Shown in pieces: positions 56,594-64,000 of a stretch of 64,000 bases of DNA. Below the pieces are notes generated by a model. It was not told where the DNA came from, made no database searches, and was given only the letters and a program-made list of their open reading frames with translations. Within the stretch, counting starts at the first letter, position 1; every line of letters starts with the position of its first letter. Location of the stretch: contig NZ_JASZYF010000029.1 of NCBI RefSeq assembly GCF_030317115.1, positions 1 through 64,000 on the forward strand, in the 5' to 3' direction. This DNA comes from Variovorax gracilis. Its GTDB lineage: Bacteria > Pseudomonadota > Gammaproteobacteria > Burkholderiales > Burkholderiaceae_C. The position numbers were made by a program, and so were the translations under genes.

Positions 56594-57935
56594 AGGTTCC
56601 CCAATTCCCGACACCAGTGGGACGTTGTTGGTGATCGCATCCCGATGCAGGTGGAGCATCCGCGCATGAGCACATTCATGCTACTCGCTGTACGGCAGCA
56701 AGGCTAAAAATTTCCTCCATTGGTTTGGGCAGGCAGCGCAGTTTGAATTCTCAGCGAAAAGTCATTCAGCCGACGCACTACGCCGACCAGCGCTGCCTGC
56801 ATCCGTATATCGCCCCTTGCCCTCTTGGACGTGACAACCGCCTGGCCAGTGAAAAAATGGCGATGGCGAGCAAGCCCATGGCAACCGGTTTGGCAGTTGA
56901 CGAGATTGCCCGGCTTGTGCGTATGGCGACGCGTTGATGCAGCTGAGCGCGCCGGCAGGATCGCGGCGATGCGCGCCATGTAGGGGAGTCTGCGAATCAA
57001 AAGTTTCGCGTTGCGGCGCTCAAGCAAGGGTATCAACGCCTGCTTGCAAAACTCGGAATGACGCTCGGGTCCCCGAACTTCCACTCCGATGGCAAGCAGA
57101 GTGGACGTTCGATACTTCGAGCACGGTCGCCAGAGAGCGCAAGCAGTAGGGTATGACTGCAATCCCTTGAGACCGGCTTGGATACAAAGGTGTCTCGCTC
57201 TGTTGTGCAATCTGAATCGGCCTCACAGCGTGAACTCACCCGGCGGTAAGCAAGGACCAACCGCTGCATACCTAGCCTAACGACATGCACGAGGAGCTCC
57301 CTCAACTGGATAGGCGATAGCTTGCGCAAGCGCTCTTGGGGATCGGCAATGCGCCGCTGCGCGCGATCAAGCTTGTCCAGCCGACCCAGCAGTCAGGCTG
57401 AGCACAACTGGCACAGGATGCTCGCGTCGGCGTCAGTCCCCGCCGTCGCGGGCCCGTCGATCTCCTTGAGTCGGCAAGAGGAATCGCGCTGTGTCCCCGT
57501 TCAGAAAGAGGTGGACACGACGACAAGACAAGCACAGACTTGGTTTGAGATTGGAATTGAGATGGCGTTAAGCAGCAGAATGGAAAGCGAGTGTTGTCTT
57601 CGTTTTTGGCGGGCATGCGCTTTAGCTCTGGCAGGACTTTCCCGGAATTTGACGGTCGCCGGTCGATTGACATGCTCGAGCGCAGCCCACGCTCGAGCCT
57701 CATCCTGGAGCATGCCATGAGTCAGGATTGGCACGTTGCTGCGTTTCACAACTCGCTCATGCAGCCGTTTGGAAGTTCGCTAACGAAGTGGTAGTTGATC
57801 TTTGAGGGCGAACGTCTCTGAGAGACCGGTTGCGGCTCTTCGAGGGTGCGAATTGCATAGCAGCGACTTCTGAAAGCTGACCGTGGCACCTGGCCCCGAT
57901 ACACGAGAAGTTCGACTCCACCGAGGTCTGGAATC
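56594..57935. other. Long region without a supported gene
   Basis: About 1340 bases. Several open frames of 60-170 codons occur on both strands, but none shows a plausible family motif, ribosome site or membrane or signal feature. It looks like decayed DNA between the phospholipase gene and the three-gene cluster on the right. Confidence 0.4.
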
Positions 57936-58853
57936 ATGGATGAGTTGTTTCGCTTCGTCGCTCTGCGCCCACCGATGCCGGTGTCCGACCCGATCGTCCT
58001 GGACGGCGACTCGCCATTAGCGGCCGCCCTGGCCGACGCGCGACGCGAGGCGAGCGGTCGTGATGCGATGAACCGGCTGGCGCAATCGTTCGTCCGTTCC
58101 GACGATTTCGTTCAAGACCCCTCGACCCTGAACCTGCCGCTCGAGCGGCTCGCGGATGCTCTCGATCGACCGGATGGCTCCGATGAAAGCGTGAGCGACC
58201 TGGTCGAGCGCGCGCTCGGCGCGCCGGCCTCCGGACTGGTCAGATCGAACGAGTTCGCCGTCGACGTCGCGCGACTGCAGGACACTGTTCTCGCCCTGAA
58301 GCTGGCGCCTCCAGAGGACGGTGATGCTGCAAAGGTCCTGCGCATGTTGGGCGCCGCGGACGTCGTGCGGCGGCTCGCCGCGGACCGCCAGGACGTAAAG
58401 GCAACGACGAAGCGTGTCGTGTTGATGCCTGCGTCGATCTTTCCGTTGCCCGGCCCCCTCGCAAAGGCGCCGCCCCCCGTGCGGCCGACTGATCCGGCCG
58501 CTGAAGCGGCCCAACGCGTGCTGAAGAAACGGGCAGCGGCGATCGTCGAAGCGATCCAAGCCTTGACGGCGGCAGGTCAGTTGCTCGCAGGCGCGAGTGC
58601 CGAGACCCCTGCCGTGAGCCGAGGAGCCGAGCGCCATCCGCCGGCCGAAACGAGCGCGCGACGTGCGACCGGCAGTGACGCTCGATCGGCGCTCGGTACG
58701 CTGCTGCTCGATCAGGCAACGATCTCGCATCTTCCGGCCGAGGTCAGCGAGACGCTCGCCGAGCTCGGCATCGATCCGGTCACAACCACGCTGCCGGCGA
58801 TGGTGAAGCTTTTGCGTATCGAACTCGGAAGGACAGAGAGGATGATCCAATGA
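57936..58853 (+). CDS. Unrecognised protein, first gene of a three-gene cluster
   Basis: A 305-residue soluble protein of unknown family. It is rich in Ala, Asp and Arg, with helical stretches (SPLAAALADARREASGRDAM, AEAAQRVLKKRAAAIVEAIQ) and a Pro-rich middle (IFPLPGPLAKAPPPVRPTDP). No signal peptide or membrane segment is present. The ATG lies near GGAATC; the stop overlaps the next gene by ATGA. Since it is tightly coupled to the large proteins that follow, an accessory or structural role is likely. Confidence 0.65.
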   Translation: MDELFRFVALRPPMPVSDPIVLDGDSPLAAALADARREASGRDAMNRLAQSFVRSDDFVQDPSTLNLPLERLADALDRPDGSDESVSDLVERALGAPASGLVRSNEFAVDVARLQDTVLALKLAPPEDGDAAKVLRMLGAADVVRRLAADRQDVKATTKRVVLMPASIFPLPGPLAKAPPPVRPTDPAAEAAQRVLKKRAAAIVEAIQALTAAGQLLAGASAETPAVSRGAERHPPAETSARRATGSDARSALGTLLLDQATISHLPAEVSETLAELGIDPVTTTLPAMVKLLRIELGRTERMIQ

Positions 58854-60805
58854 TCGCCGAGAGGAAAGCGAAGCCGCGACCGACCTTCGGCCCGTGGAAG
58901 CCGCTCACCGTGCCGCAGCTCTGGGACGATGCGGGCGATCCCAAGCCAGCGGTGCTGGCGGCTCCGCCTCTCACGCACGGCAAGGTCAAGCCGGCCGGCA
59001 TCGGCGATCTGCTCGTCGTGCGCCAGCACGTGATCGGCTATGCCGCTGGCGAGGTGGCCTACGTGGAGAACGTGGCCACGGGCGAGAAGATGGTCAGGAG
59101 CACGCGGCGTGCCGAGACGACCGAGGACGTCACAACGACCGAGAGCGAGACCACCCGCGAGCAGTCACGCGACGTGCAGACCACCGATCGCTTCGACCTG
59201 AAGCGCGAGTCGAACGATGTGCTCAAGACCGATTCGGCACGCCAGCCAGGCAGCCCCGGGTCCTCGGCGTATGGCGTGGTGGTCGAGACCGGCAGTTCCG
59301 TCGAGCGGGCGCAGAAGGCGGCCGAGACATTCGGTCGTGACGTCTCGGCGCGGGCGGTCGGGCGCGTGACCGATCGGCTGCGCGTCGCAACGGTCCACCG
59401 CCAGCTCAACGAGTTCGCCGAGACCGTTAGCCACAGCTTCGACAACATCGTCGGGGCCGCGCCGCAGACCGTGGTGTACCAGTGGCTCGACCGCGTGGTG
59501 CAGGCGCAGATCTTCTCGTATGGAACCCGGACGTTCTACGACCTGGTCGTCCCGGAGCCCAGCGCGCTGTTCGTGCGCGCAATCGGCAAACGCCAGGCGC
59601 CCGGCGGTCCGCCGGTCAAGCCTGCGCCGTTCACGCTGGAATCCACGGAGCTGAACGAAGTCAACTACACCTACTACACGGCAGGTTATGGGGTCAACGG
59701 GGTGGAGCCTCCGCCGGAGCCTCAGCTCGTCGTCGCCCAACCGTTTGCGCGGGTCTCGCAGGACAGCTTCTCCGACAAGCCCGAGGTCAACACCATCCAG
59801 GAGGCGGTGCCGATCAAGGTGCCGATTCCGGCCGGCTACCGCGCCGTCACGGCCAGGTTCTCGCGTGCGTCGGCTGGCTTCGGCGCGGACCCGCGCTGGT
59901 TCAACCTCACCGTCGGCATCCACTTCGTCAATCTGGCGACGACCCTGGTCCGCACCATCGCGCTCGATGGCGAAGTCGGAACCCTGCCGGTGACGTTGCT
60001 GGACGTCGACGGCCAGTACTCGTATTCGGTCACCGTTGAGATCCTCTGCGAGCCGACCGAGCGTCGCATGGACGAATGGCGCCAGCGCACCTTCGATCTG
60101 ATCCTCCAGGCCTCGAAGCAGCGGATGCTGGAGTACGAGGACCTGGCCGCGAACCTGCGCGCGGCGATGCGGATCGACGCCTTGAACTTCACGCTGGAGC
60201 GCAAGCGCTCGATCGAGCGCGAGGAGTTGGAGCGGGCCTGCCTGACGGTGCTCACCGAGCAGCACTTCGACGGCTTGTCCGCGATCGAGCACAGCGCGCA
60301 GGGCTATCCGCAGATGTTCCTGCCGAACGTCGAGCCGGTCGGGCGCTATGTGCGGTTCTTCCAGCAGGCGTTCGAATGGGAGCAGATGACCTGGCGCTAC
60401 TACCCGTACTTCTGGGGGCGCAAGGAGTACTGGCTCGACAGGATCGTCATGGACGACAACGATCCGCAGTTCCGGGATTTTCTGCGTGCCGGCTCGTCCC
60501 GGGTGCTGCTCTCAGTGCGGCCCGGCTTTGAAGGCGCGGTTGCGCACTTCATGGAGACCGGCACGGTGCCGACGTTCGAGGAGCTTGGTCGCATGGCCAG
60601 CAAGCCGTACTTGTCATTTCTCGGCGAGGAGACCGGTTCGGACGTAGCGATCGAAAGCGCGACGCCCTACGGCGAGCCGTGGCAGCTTCGTCTGCCCACG
60701 ACGCTGGTCAAGCTCCGCGGCGAGGACACCCTTCCGACCTGGGTCACCCAGACCGATGCGAAAGGGGTGATCTCGTGGAAACCAGGGGCCGGAGATCCGT
60801 TCTGA
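58850..60805 (+). CDS. Unrecognised 651-residue protein with Thr/Glu/Arg-rich coiled segment
   Basis: The middle protein of the cluster. After an N-terminal region (GIGDLLVVRQHVIGYAAGEV, then AYVENVATGEKMVRSTRRAE) comes a charged Thr-rich stretch (TTEDVTTTESETTREQSRDV, QTTDRFDLKRES), probably a helical stalk. A QRTFDLILQASKQRMLEYED-type helix occurs near residue 415, and WRYYPYFWGRKEYWLDRIVM is a notably aromatic C-terminal segment. I recall similar stalk-like proteins from other bacteria, but none with a known function. The sequence has no signal peptide. ATGA overlap ties it to the preceding gene. Confidence 0.7.
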   Translation: MIAERKAKPRPTFGPWKPLTVPQLWDDAGDPKPAVLAAPPLTHGKVKPAGIGDLLVVRQHVIGYAAGEVAYVENVATGEKMVRSTRRAETTEDVTTTESETTREQSRDVQTTDRFDLKRESNDVLKTDSARQPGSPGSSAYGVVVETGSSVERAQKAAETFGRDVSARAVGRVTDRLRVATVHRQLNEFAETVSHSFDNIVGAAPQTVVYQWLDRVVQAQIFSYGTRTFYDLVVPEPSALFVRAIGKRQAPGGPPVKPAPFTLESTELNEVNYTYYTAGYGVNGVEPPPEPQLVVAQPFARVSQDSFSDKPEVNTIQEAVPIKVPIPAGYRAVTARFSRASAGFGADPRWFNLTVGIHFVNLATTLVRTIALDGEVGTLPVTLLDVDGQYSYSVTVEILCEPTERRMDEWRQRTFDLILQASKQRMLEYEDLAANLRAAMRIDALNFTLERKRSIEREELERACLTVLTEQHFDGLSAIEHSAQGYPQMFLPNVEPVGRYVRFFQQAFEWEQMTWRYYPYFWGRKEYWLDRIVMDDNDPQFRDFLRAGSSRVLLSVRPGFEGAVAHFMETGTVPTFEELGRMASKPYLSFLGEETGSDVAIESATPYGEPWQLRLPTTLVKLRGEDTLPTWVTQTDAKGVISWKPGAGDPF

Positions 60806-60856
60806 TCATCGCGCGCTCACGGCTGCCGATGTCGATCCCCCGTACCGAGTGCAGCG

Positions 60857-63800
60857 ATGCCGGATCCGGCTAAGCCACCGATTCAGTCCGCTATCCAGGA
60901 AGAGGTTGCGCGACGACGTCAGTGCTACCGGGAGGCGCTGGTTCGTCGCCTCTATCTGAAGACCGACACCTTTGAGTTCGATCACGGGTGGGTGGACAAG
61001 GACAACTTCCCGACCGCGAAGAAGATGTGGTTCGCCCACCGACCTGGTGACGATGCCTCCGCGGCGCAGAAGGCGGCGTGGAACGCGCTCCCGGTCGAGC
61101 GCCTGTTCGGCGACATCGTGATGTCGCTGGAAGGCAACGATGCGCCGATCTATACCGCGAGTGACGTGCTCGACTTCAAGCCCGCGCCGGGGGTGCCGTG
61201 CGATCGCCTGAGCGACTACCCGGTCGTCCGTACTCCCGCAGGCGGCGAGCAGAGCCACGACGTCTTCCAGTCGCTCGCCCGACTCGACCTGGCGATCGCG
61301 GATCCTGGACGGCAGATGGAGCTGTTTGGCTGGATCACGCCAAAGCCCTCCGATGTCAAGGCGATGGCGGCCTTCGAAGAATCAAAGACCGCATTCTGGA
61401 ATCTTGTCTGCGGCTCCCTTTTCACGCACATGGAAACGCTGAAGGACACGGCCGACTTCAAGGCATCCGAGGTGATCCGCCTGCTCTACCTCGCCGGCGA
61501 CGTGCCCGAGCACCTGCGCCGCGTCGGCGCGCCGTGGCGCGATCGCGACTCGCTCGAGCGCAGCGTCAACTTCTCGGCCGACGTCGAGGCGCACATCACC
61601 AAGGCGCTGCTCGAGTTCAAGTTCTGGGTCGACGACCCGTTCTTCGTCAACGGAGCCTTCAATGACGGTGACCGTCACAACTTGGTCCGAGCCATTCGCC
61701 GCCGCGAGGCCCTGGAGAAGCGACCACCCCTGGCCGCGGAGCAGGTCGAGAGCGCGGTCAACGAGGAGATCAAGAAGGACAACATCCCCGAGGAGATGAC
61801 GTTCTGGTCCGAGAACCATCAGGTGCTGTTTGCCAGCGCCGAATACCTGGCCGGCCAGTGGTTGCCGGACGACGTTTTCAGAGCCGGATTACCGCTGCGG
61901 GCCGAAGGCACGCAAAGCGCTCGCCCGGGTGACATGACCGGCGAGCAGCGGATGCGACACGCCAAGCCACGACTCCTGCGATGGCTCGCCGACCGAATGC
62001 GCCTCGGGTTCTCGGAGTGGAACGCCCATCCCTACTATGAGGAGGACATCGGACCGCTGTTCAACCTGGTCGACTTCTGCCTCGACGAAGAGATCCGCGG
62101 CCGGGCCGAGATCGTGCTCGACTTGCTGCTGTTCGACCTGGCGAGGTTCAGCCTGGACGGCAATTTCGGTCCTTCCTCCGGGCGCTGTTACGCCGACAAG
62201 AAGATGTCCGGCTACGAGCCGGGGACTGGCGATCTGATCGAGGTTCTGTTCGGGACGCGCAAGGGCGTGATCGTGTGGGCCGGCGCGACGTCAGCCGGAA
62301 GCTTCGCGTCGAGTCGTCGCTACGTGGTTCCGGACGTCCTGGTGAAGATCGGCCAGGACCGCCCCACGCACCTGGTCGATCGCTCGCGGGTCTCGCTGCG
62401 CTTCGATGAAGCGCAGCCGTACGGGATCGGATTCCAGACCCTCGACGATGCGATGTTCTGGTGGAGCCGTTCGGCCTACGTGACCAAGGAGACGGTCATG
62501 TGCACCAAGCGCCCCGCCTCGCTCTACGCGCTGGCCGAATCAGGTCCGTTCCACGCGATCCTGCCGCTGCTCGGGACGATCAGCACCCTTGCCAAGCCGG
62601 TGACGCTGCTCACCAGCGCGCCGGGTGAGGTGGACGTGGTCGACACCCTCTCGCCGTTGACGGAAGGATCCGCCCTCACGCGGGCCAATCTCTATACCTA
62701 TCAGAACCGCCACGCGATGCTCTCGAGCGTCCAGAATTTCCGTCGCGGCCAGTTCAACGCCCAGACCCACGTCTGCCAGGCGACGCTCAGTCCCGCAGCG
62801 ACTGTCTGGACGACCCACCCATCGGCGGGCGGCGGGATCAGCGCGGCCCTGCTGGGTGCCATGGGCGGCGGGCTGATCGGCAGTGCGTTCGGCCCTGCCG
62901 GCACCGTCGTCGGCGCGTGGGCGGGCGGGGTGATCGGCCTGATCGCCAAGCCGGGCGGGATCGAGCTGATTCCGGCCGGCGGCGACGGGCCGAACTGGTG
63001 GACCGGTTCGGCCTCGCTGCCGCGGGTCGTTCAGCGCGATGGCGCCGCGATCATCGCCTATCAACCGGGAGAGTTCCTGCGTCGCCTGCTGGGCGACAAG
63101 ACTCACGCCTGGTTTCCGAGGCGAGCGTTCGACGAAGGATCCGTCGTCCAGCGGCGGTCCAGCGACTGCAACGTCGGCTCCGCGACCTGGACCTTCGGAA
63201 AGGTGGGCGACGGGTATGTGGCCCTGTTCTCGGCCCGCGAGGTCAAGTGGACGACGCTCGGACCGTGGGCGGACAAGGAGCTGGTGGCCGACAACGGCCG
63301 CAACATCTTCATCATCCAGGTTGGCAACGTCGACGAGTTCGGCTCCTACGAGCAATTCAAGGACAAGGTCATTGCCGCGAGGGTGCACATCAACGGCCTG
63401 AGGCTGATGACCGCCGACTTCGAGTGCAGCTACGACGTCCCGTCGCCCGACGGCGGCCGGCTCGAGCTTCATTTCGACGATGACGAGGTTCGCTACAACG
63501 GCGCCCGTTTCTCCGACGACAACTTTCCGCGCTTCGAAACGCCGTACGTGAAGTGCGGACGGGTGCGCTGGGGCCAGTACCACTACACGATCGCGTTCGC
63601 GGACGAGACGCTGACCCACGATTTCCGCGAGTTGAAGACGAAGGTCGACGGCGCGAAGGTTACCCGCGACGTCAATCGCCGTACCTACGACTGCGAGCAG
63701 GACCGGTTTCGTGTCGTCTCCAACCGGGGCGCCCGTCGAATCTTTCCGGAGAACACCCTGGAGGCATGCCAGCATGCCGTCGAGAAGGAGCGGGCGATGG

Positions 63801-64000
63801 CTGTCTTCGTTGACGCCTGCCTCACTGCCGATGGAGAAGTGGTGCTCTGGCACGACTGGGACCCAAACGATCTCGTCTCTGCGCTCCGACAGCTCGGCGC
63901 CGGTGATGTCGGCGCGTACCGGCCCTCGGCACCTGATCCGGATGATCCCCTGCGGGTCGAAACGATCGGGCTGACCCTGGCGCAGATCCGTTTCGGCTAC
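60857..64000 (+). CDS. Very large protein with glycine zipper and variant GDPD domain, partial at window end
   Basis: The frame is open from ATG 60857 to the end of the window: 1048 codons with no stop. The N-terminal ~650 residues are unrecognised (VDKDNFPTAKKMWFAHRPGD, then EFKFWVDDPFFVNGAFNDGD). Near 657-690 lies a glycine-zipper hydrophobic stretch (LLGAMGGGLIGSAFGPAG, then TVVGAWAGGVIGLIA) that could insert into membranes. From ~951 a glycerophosphodiester phosphodiesterase (GDPD) domain starts (SNRGARRIFPENTLEACQHA, LTADGEVVLWHDWDPND). The usual catalytic HRG reads NRG and the E-x-D pair reads V-x-D, so activity is questionable. It could be a toxin-like effector; its C-terminus lies outside the window. 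Confidence 0.75.
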   Translation, partial: MPDPAKPPIQSAIQEEVARRRQCYREALVRRLYLKTDTFEFDHGWVDKDNFPTAKKMWFAHRPGDDASAAQKAAWNALPVERLFGDIVMSLEGNDAPIYTASDVLDFKPAPGVPCDRLSDYPVVRTPAGGEQSHDVFQSLARLDLAIADPGRQMELFGWITPKPSDVKAMAAFEESKTAFWNLVCGSLFTHMETLKDTADFKASEVIRLLYLAGDVPEHLRRVGAPWRDRDSLERSVNFSADVEAHITKALLEFKFWVDDPFFVNGAFNDGDRHNLVRAIRRREALEKRPPLAAEQVESAVNEEIKKDNIPEEMTFWSENHQVLFASAEYLAGQWLPDDVFRAGLPLRAEGTQSARPGDMTGEQRMRHAKPRLLRWLADRMRLGFSEWNAHPYYEEDIGPLFNLVDFCLDEEIRGRAEIVLDLLLFDLARFSLDGNFGPSSGRCYADKKMSGYEPGTGDLIEVLFGTRKGVIVWAGATSAGSFASSRRYVVPDVLVKIGQDRPTHLVDRSRVSLRFDEAQPYGIGFQTLDDAMFWWSRSAYVTKETVMCTKRPASLYALAESGPFHAILPLLGTISTLAKPVTLLTSAPGEVDVVDTLSPLTEGSALTRANLYTYQNRHAMLSSVQNFRRGQFNAQTHVCQATLSPAATVWTTHPSAGGGISAALLGAMGGGLIGSAFGPAGTVVGAWAGGVIGLIAKPGGIELIPAGGDGPNWWTGSASLPRVVQRDGAAIIAYQPGEFLRRLLGDKTHAWFPRRAFDEGSVVQRRSSDCNVGSATWTFGKVGDGYVALFSAREVKWTTLGPWADKELVADNGRNIFIIQVGNVDEFGSYEQFKDKVIAARVHINGLRLMTADFECSYDVPSPDGGRLELHFDDDEVRYNGARFSDDNFPRFETPYVKCGRVRWGQYHYTIAFADETLTHDFRELKTKVDGAKVTRDVNRRTYDCEQDRFRVVSNRGARRIFPENTLEACQHAVEKERAMAVFVDACLTADGEVVLWHDWDPNDLVSALRQLGAGDVGAYRPSAPDPDDPLRVETIGLTLAQIRFGY

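Noticed and set aside
57302..57720. Overlapping frames on both strands
   Set aside because: No domain, signal or ribosome site, and Arg/Ser-biased composition typical of shadow frames.

Overview
The window looks like chromosomal DNA from a high-GC betaproteobacterium, most likely Burkholderiales and possibly a Variovorax-like Comamonadaceae. This is inferred from codon usage, the style of the regulators and the IS types; no rRNA or tRNA gene is present to fix the taxon. It divides into a dense structural operon and two accessory stretches.

0-4.2 kb (left flank): a transposase remnant of DUF4158 type, a ParE/RelE-type toxin-antitoxin pair, a broken exported-protein remnant and a frameshifted subtilisin-like protease with a P domain.

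4.3-31.3 kb (main system): a complete-looking extracellular contractile injection system (eCIS, a phage-tail-like particle of the Afp/PVC/MAC superfamily). A sigma-54 activator gene (4352-5416) is followed by a well-spaced sigma-54 promoter (5598-5613). About 19 co-directional, mostly overlapping genes follow: a small winged-helix-like protein, sheath, tube, zinc-ribbon baseplate protein, a Pro/Ala-rich protein, DUF4255 tail terminator, AAA+ ATPase, a small conserved protein, a DUF4157 cargo protein with annexin-like repeats and a metalloprotease-like C-terminus, an unknown protein, a CpXC zinc protein, a gp53-like hub protein, a LysM-like protein, a gpD-like hub, a gpV/gp5-like spike, a PAAR-like tip, gp25, two baseplate-J-like wedge proteins, a gpI-like tail protein, and a large DUF6519 protein whose domain is interrupted by a seven-bladed propeller. 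There is no capsid, terminase or lysis gene and there are no T6SS membrane-complex genes, so this is neither a prophage nor a T6SS.

31.5-49.5 kb: a mosaic of decayed IS elements (IS3-type at 31.9-32.9 and 44.4-44.8 kb, a short IS3 scrap at 45.9 kb, ISKra4 with a pRiA4b ORF-3-like gene at 40.2-41.9 kb), pseudogenes and ordinary genes: extradiol dioxygenase, transglutaminase, NhaR-like LysR regulator, YccA/Bax-inhibitor-1, lipoprotein esterase, UspA, two tandem Crp/Fnr regulators and small unknown genes. Two copies of a palindrome, TGTCCG-N4-CGGAC(A/G), lie upstream of the second Crp/Fnr gene and in the leader region of the next gene.

49.5-64 kb: a small HTH protein with an M16 peptidase, then a region with three predicted phospholipid-directed enzymes. 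These are an endonuclease/exonuclease/phosphatase-fold protein (sphingomyelinase-like), a phospholipase-C-type phosphoesterase carrying a seven-repeat propeller, and a very large protein ending in a variant glycerophosphodiesterase domain that runs off the window. The last belongs to a tight three-gene cluster (57.9-64 kb) of otherwise unrecognised proteins.
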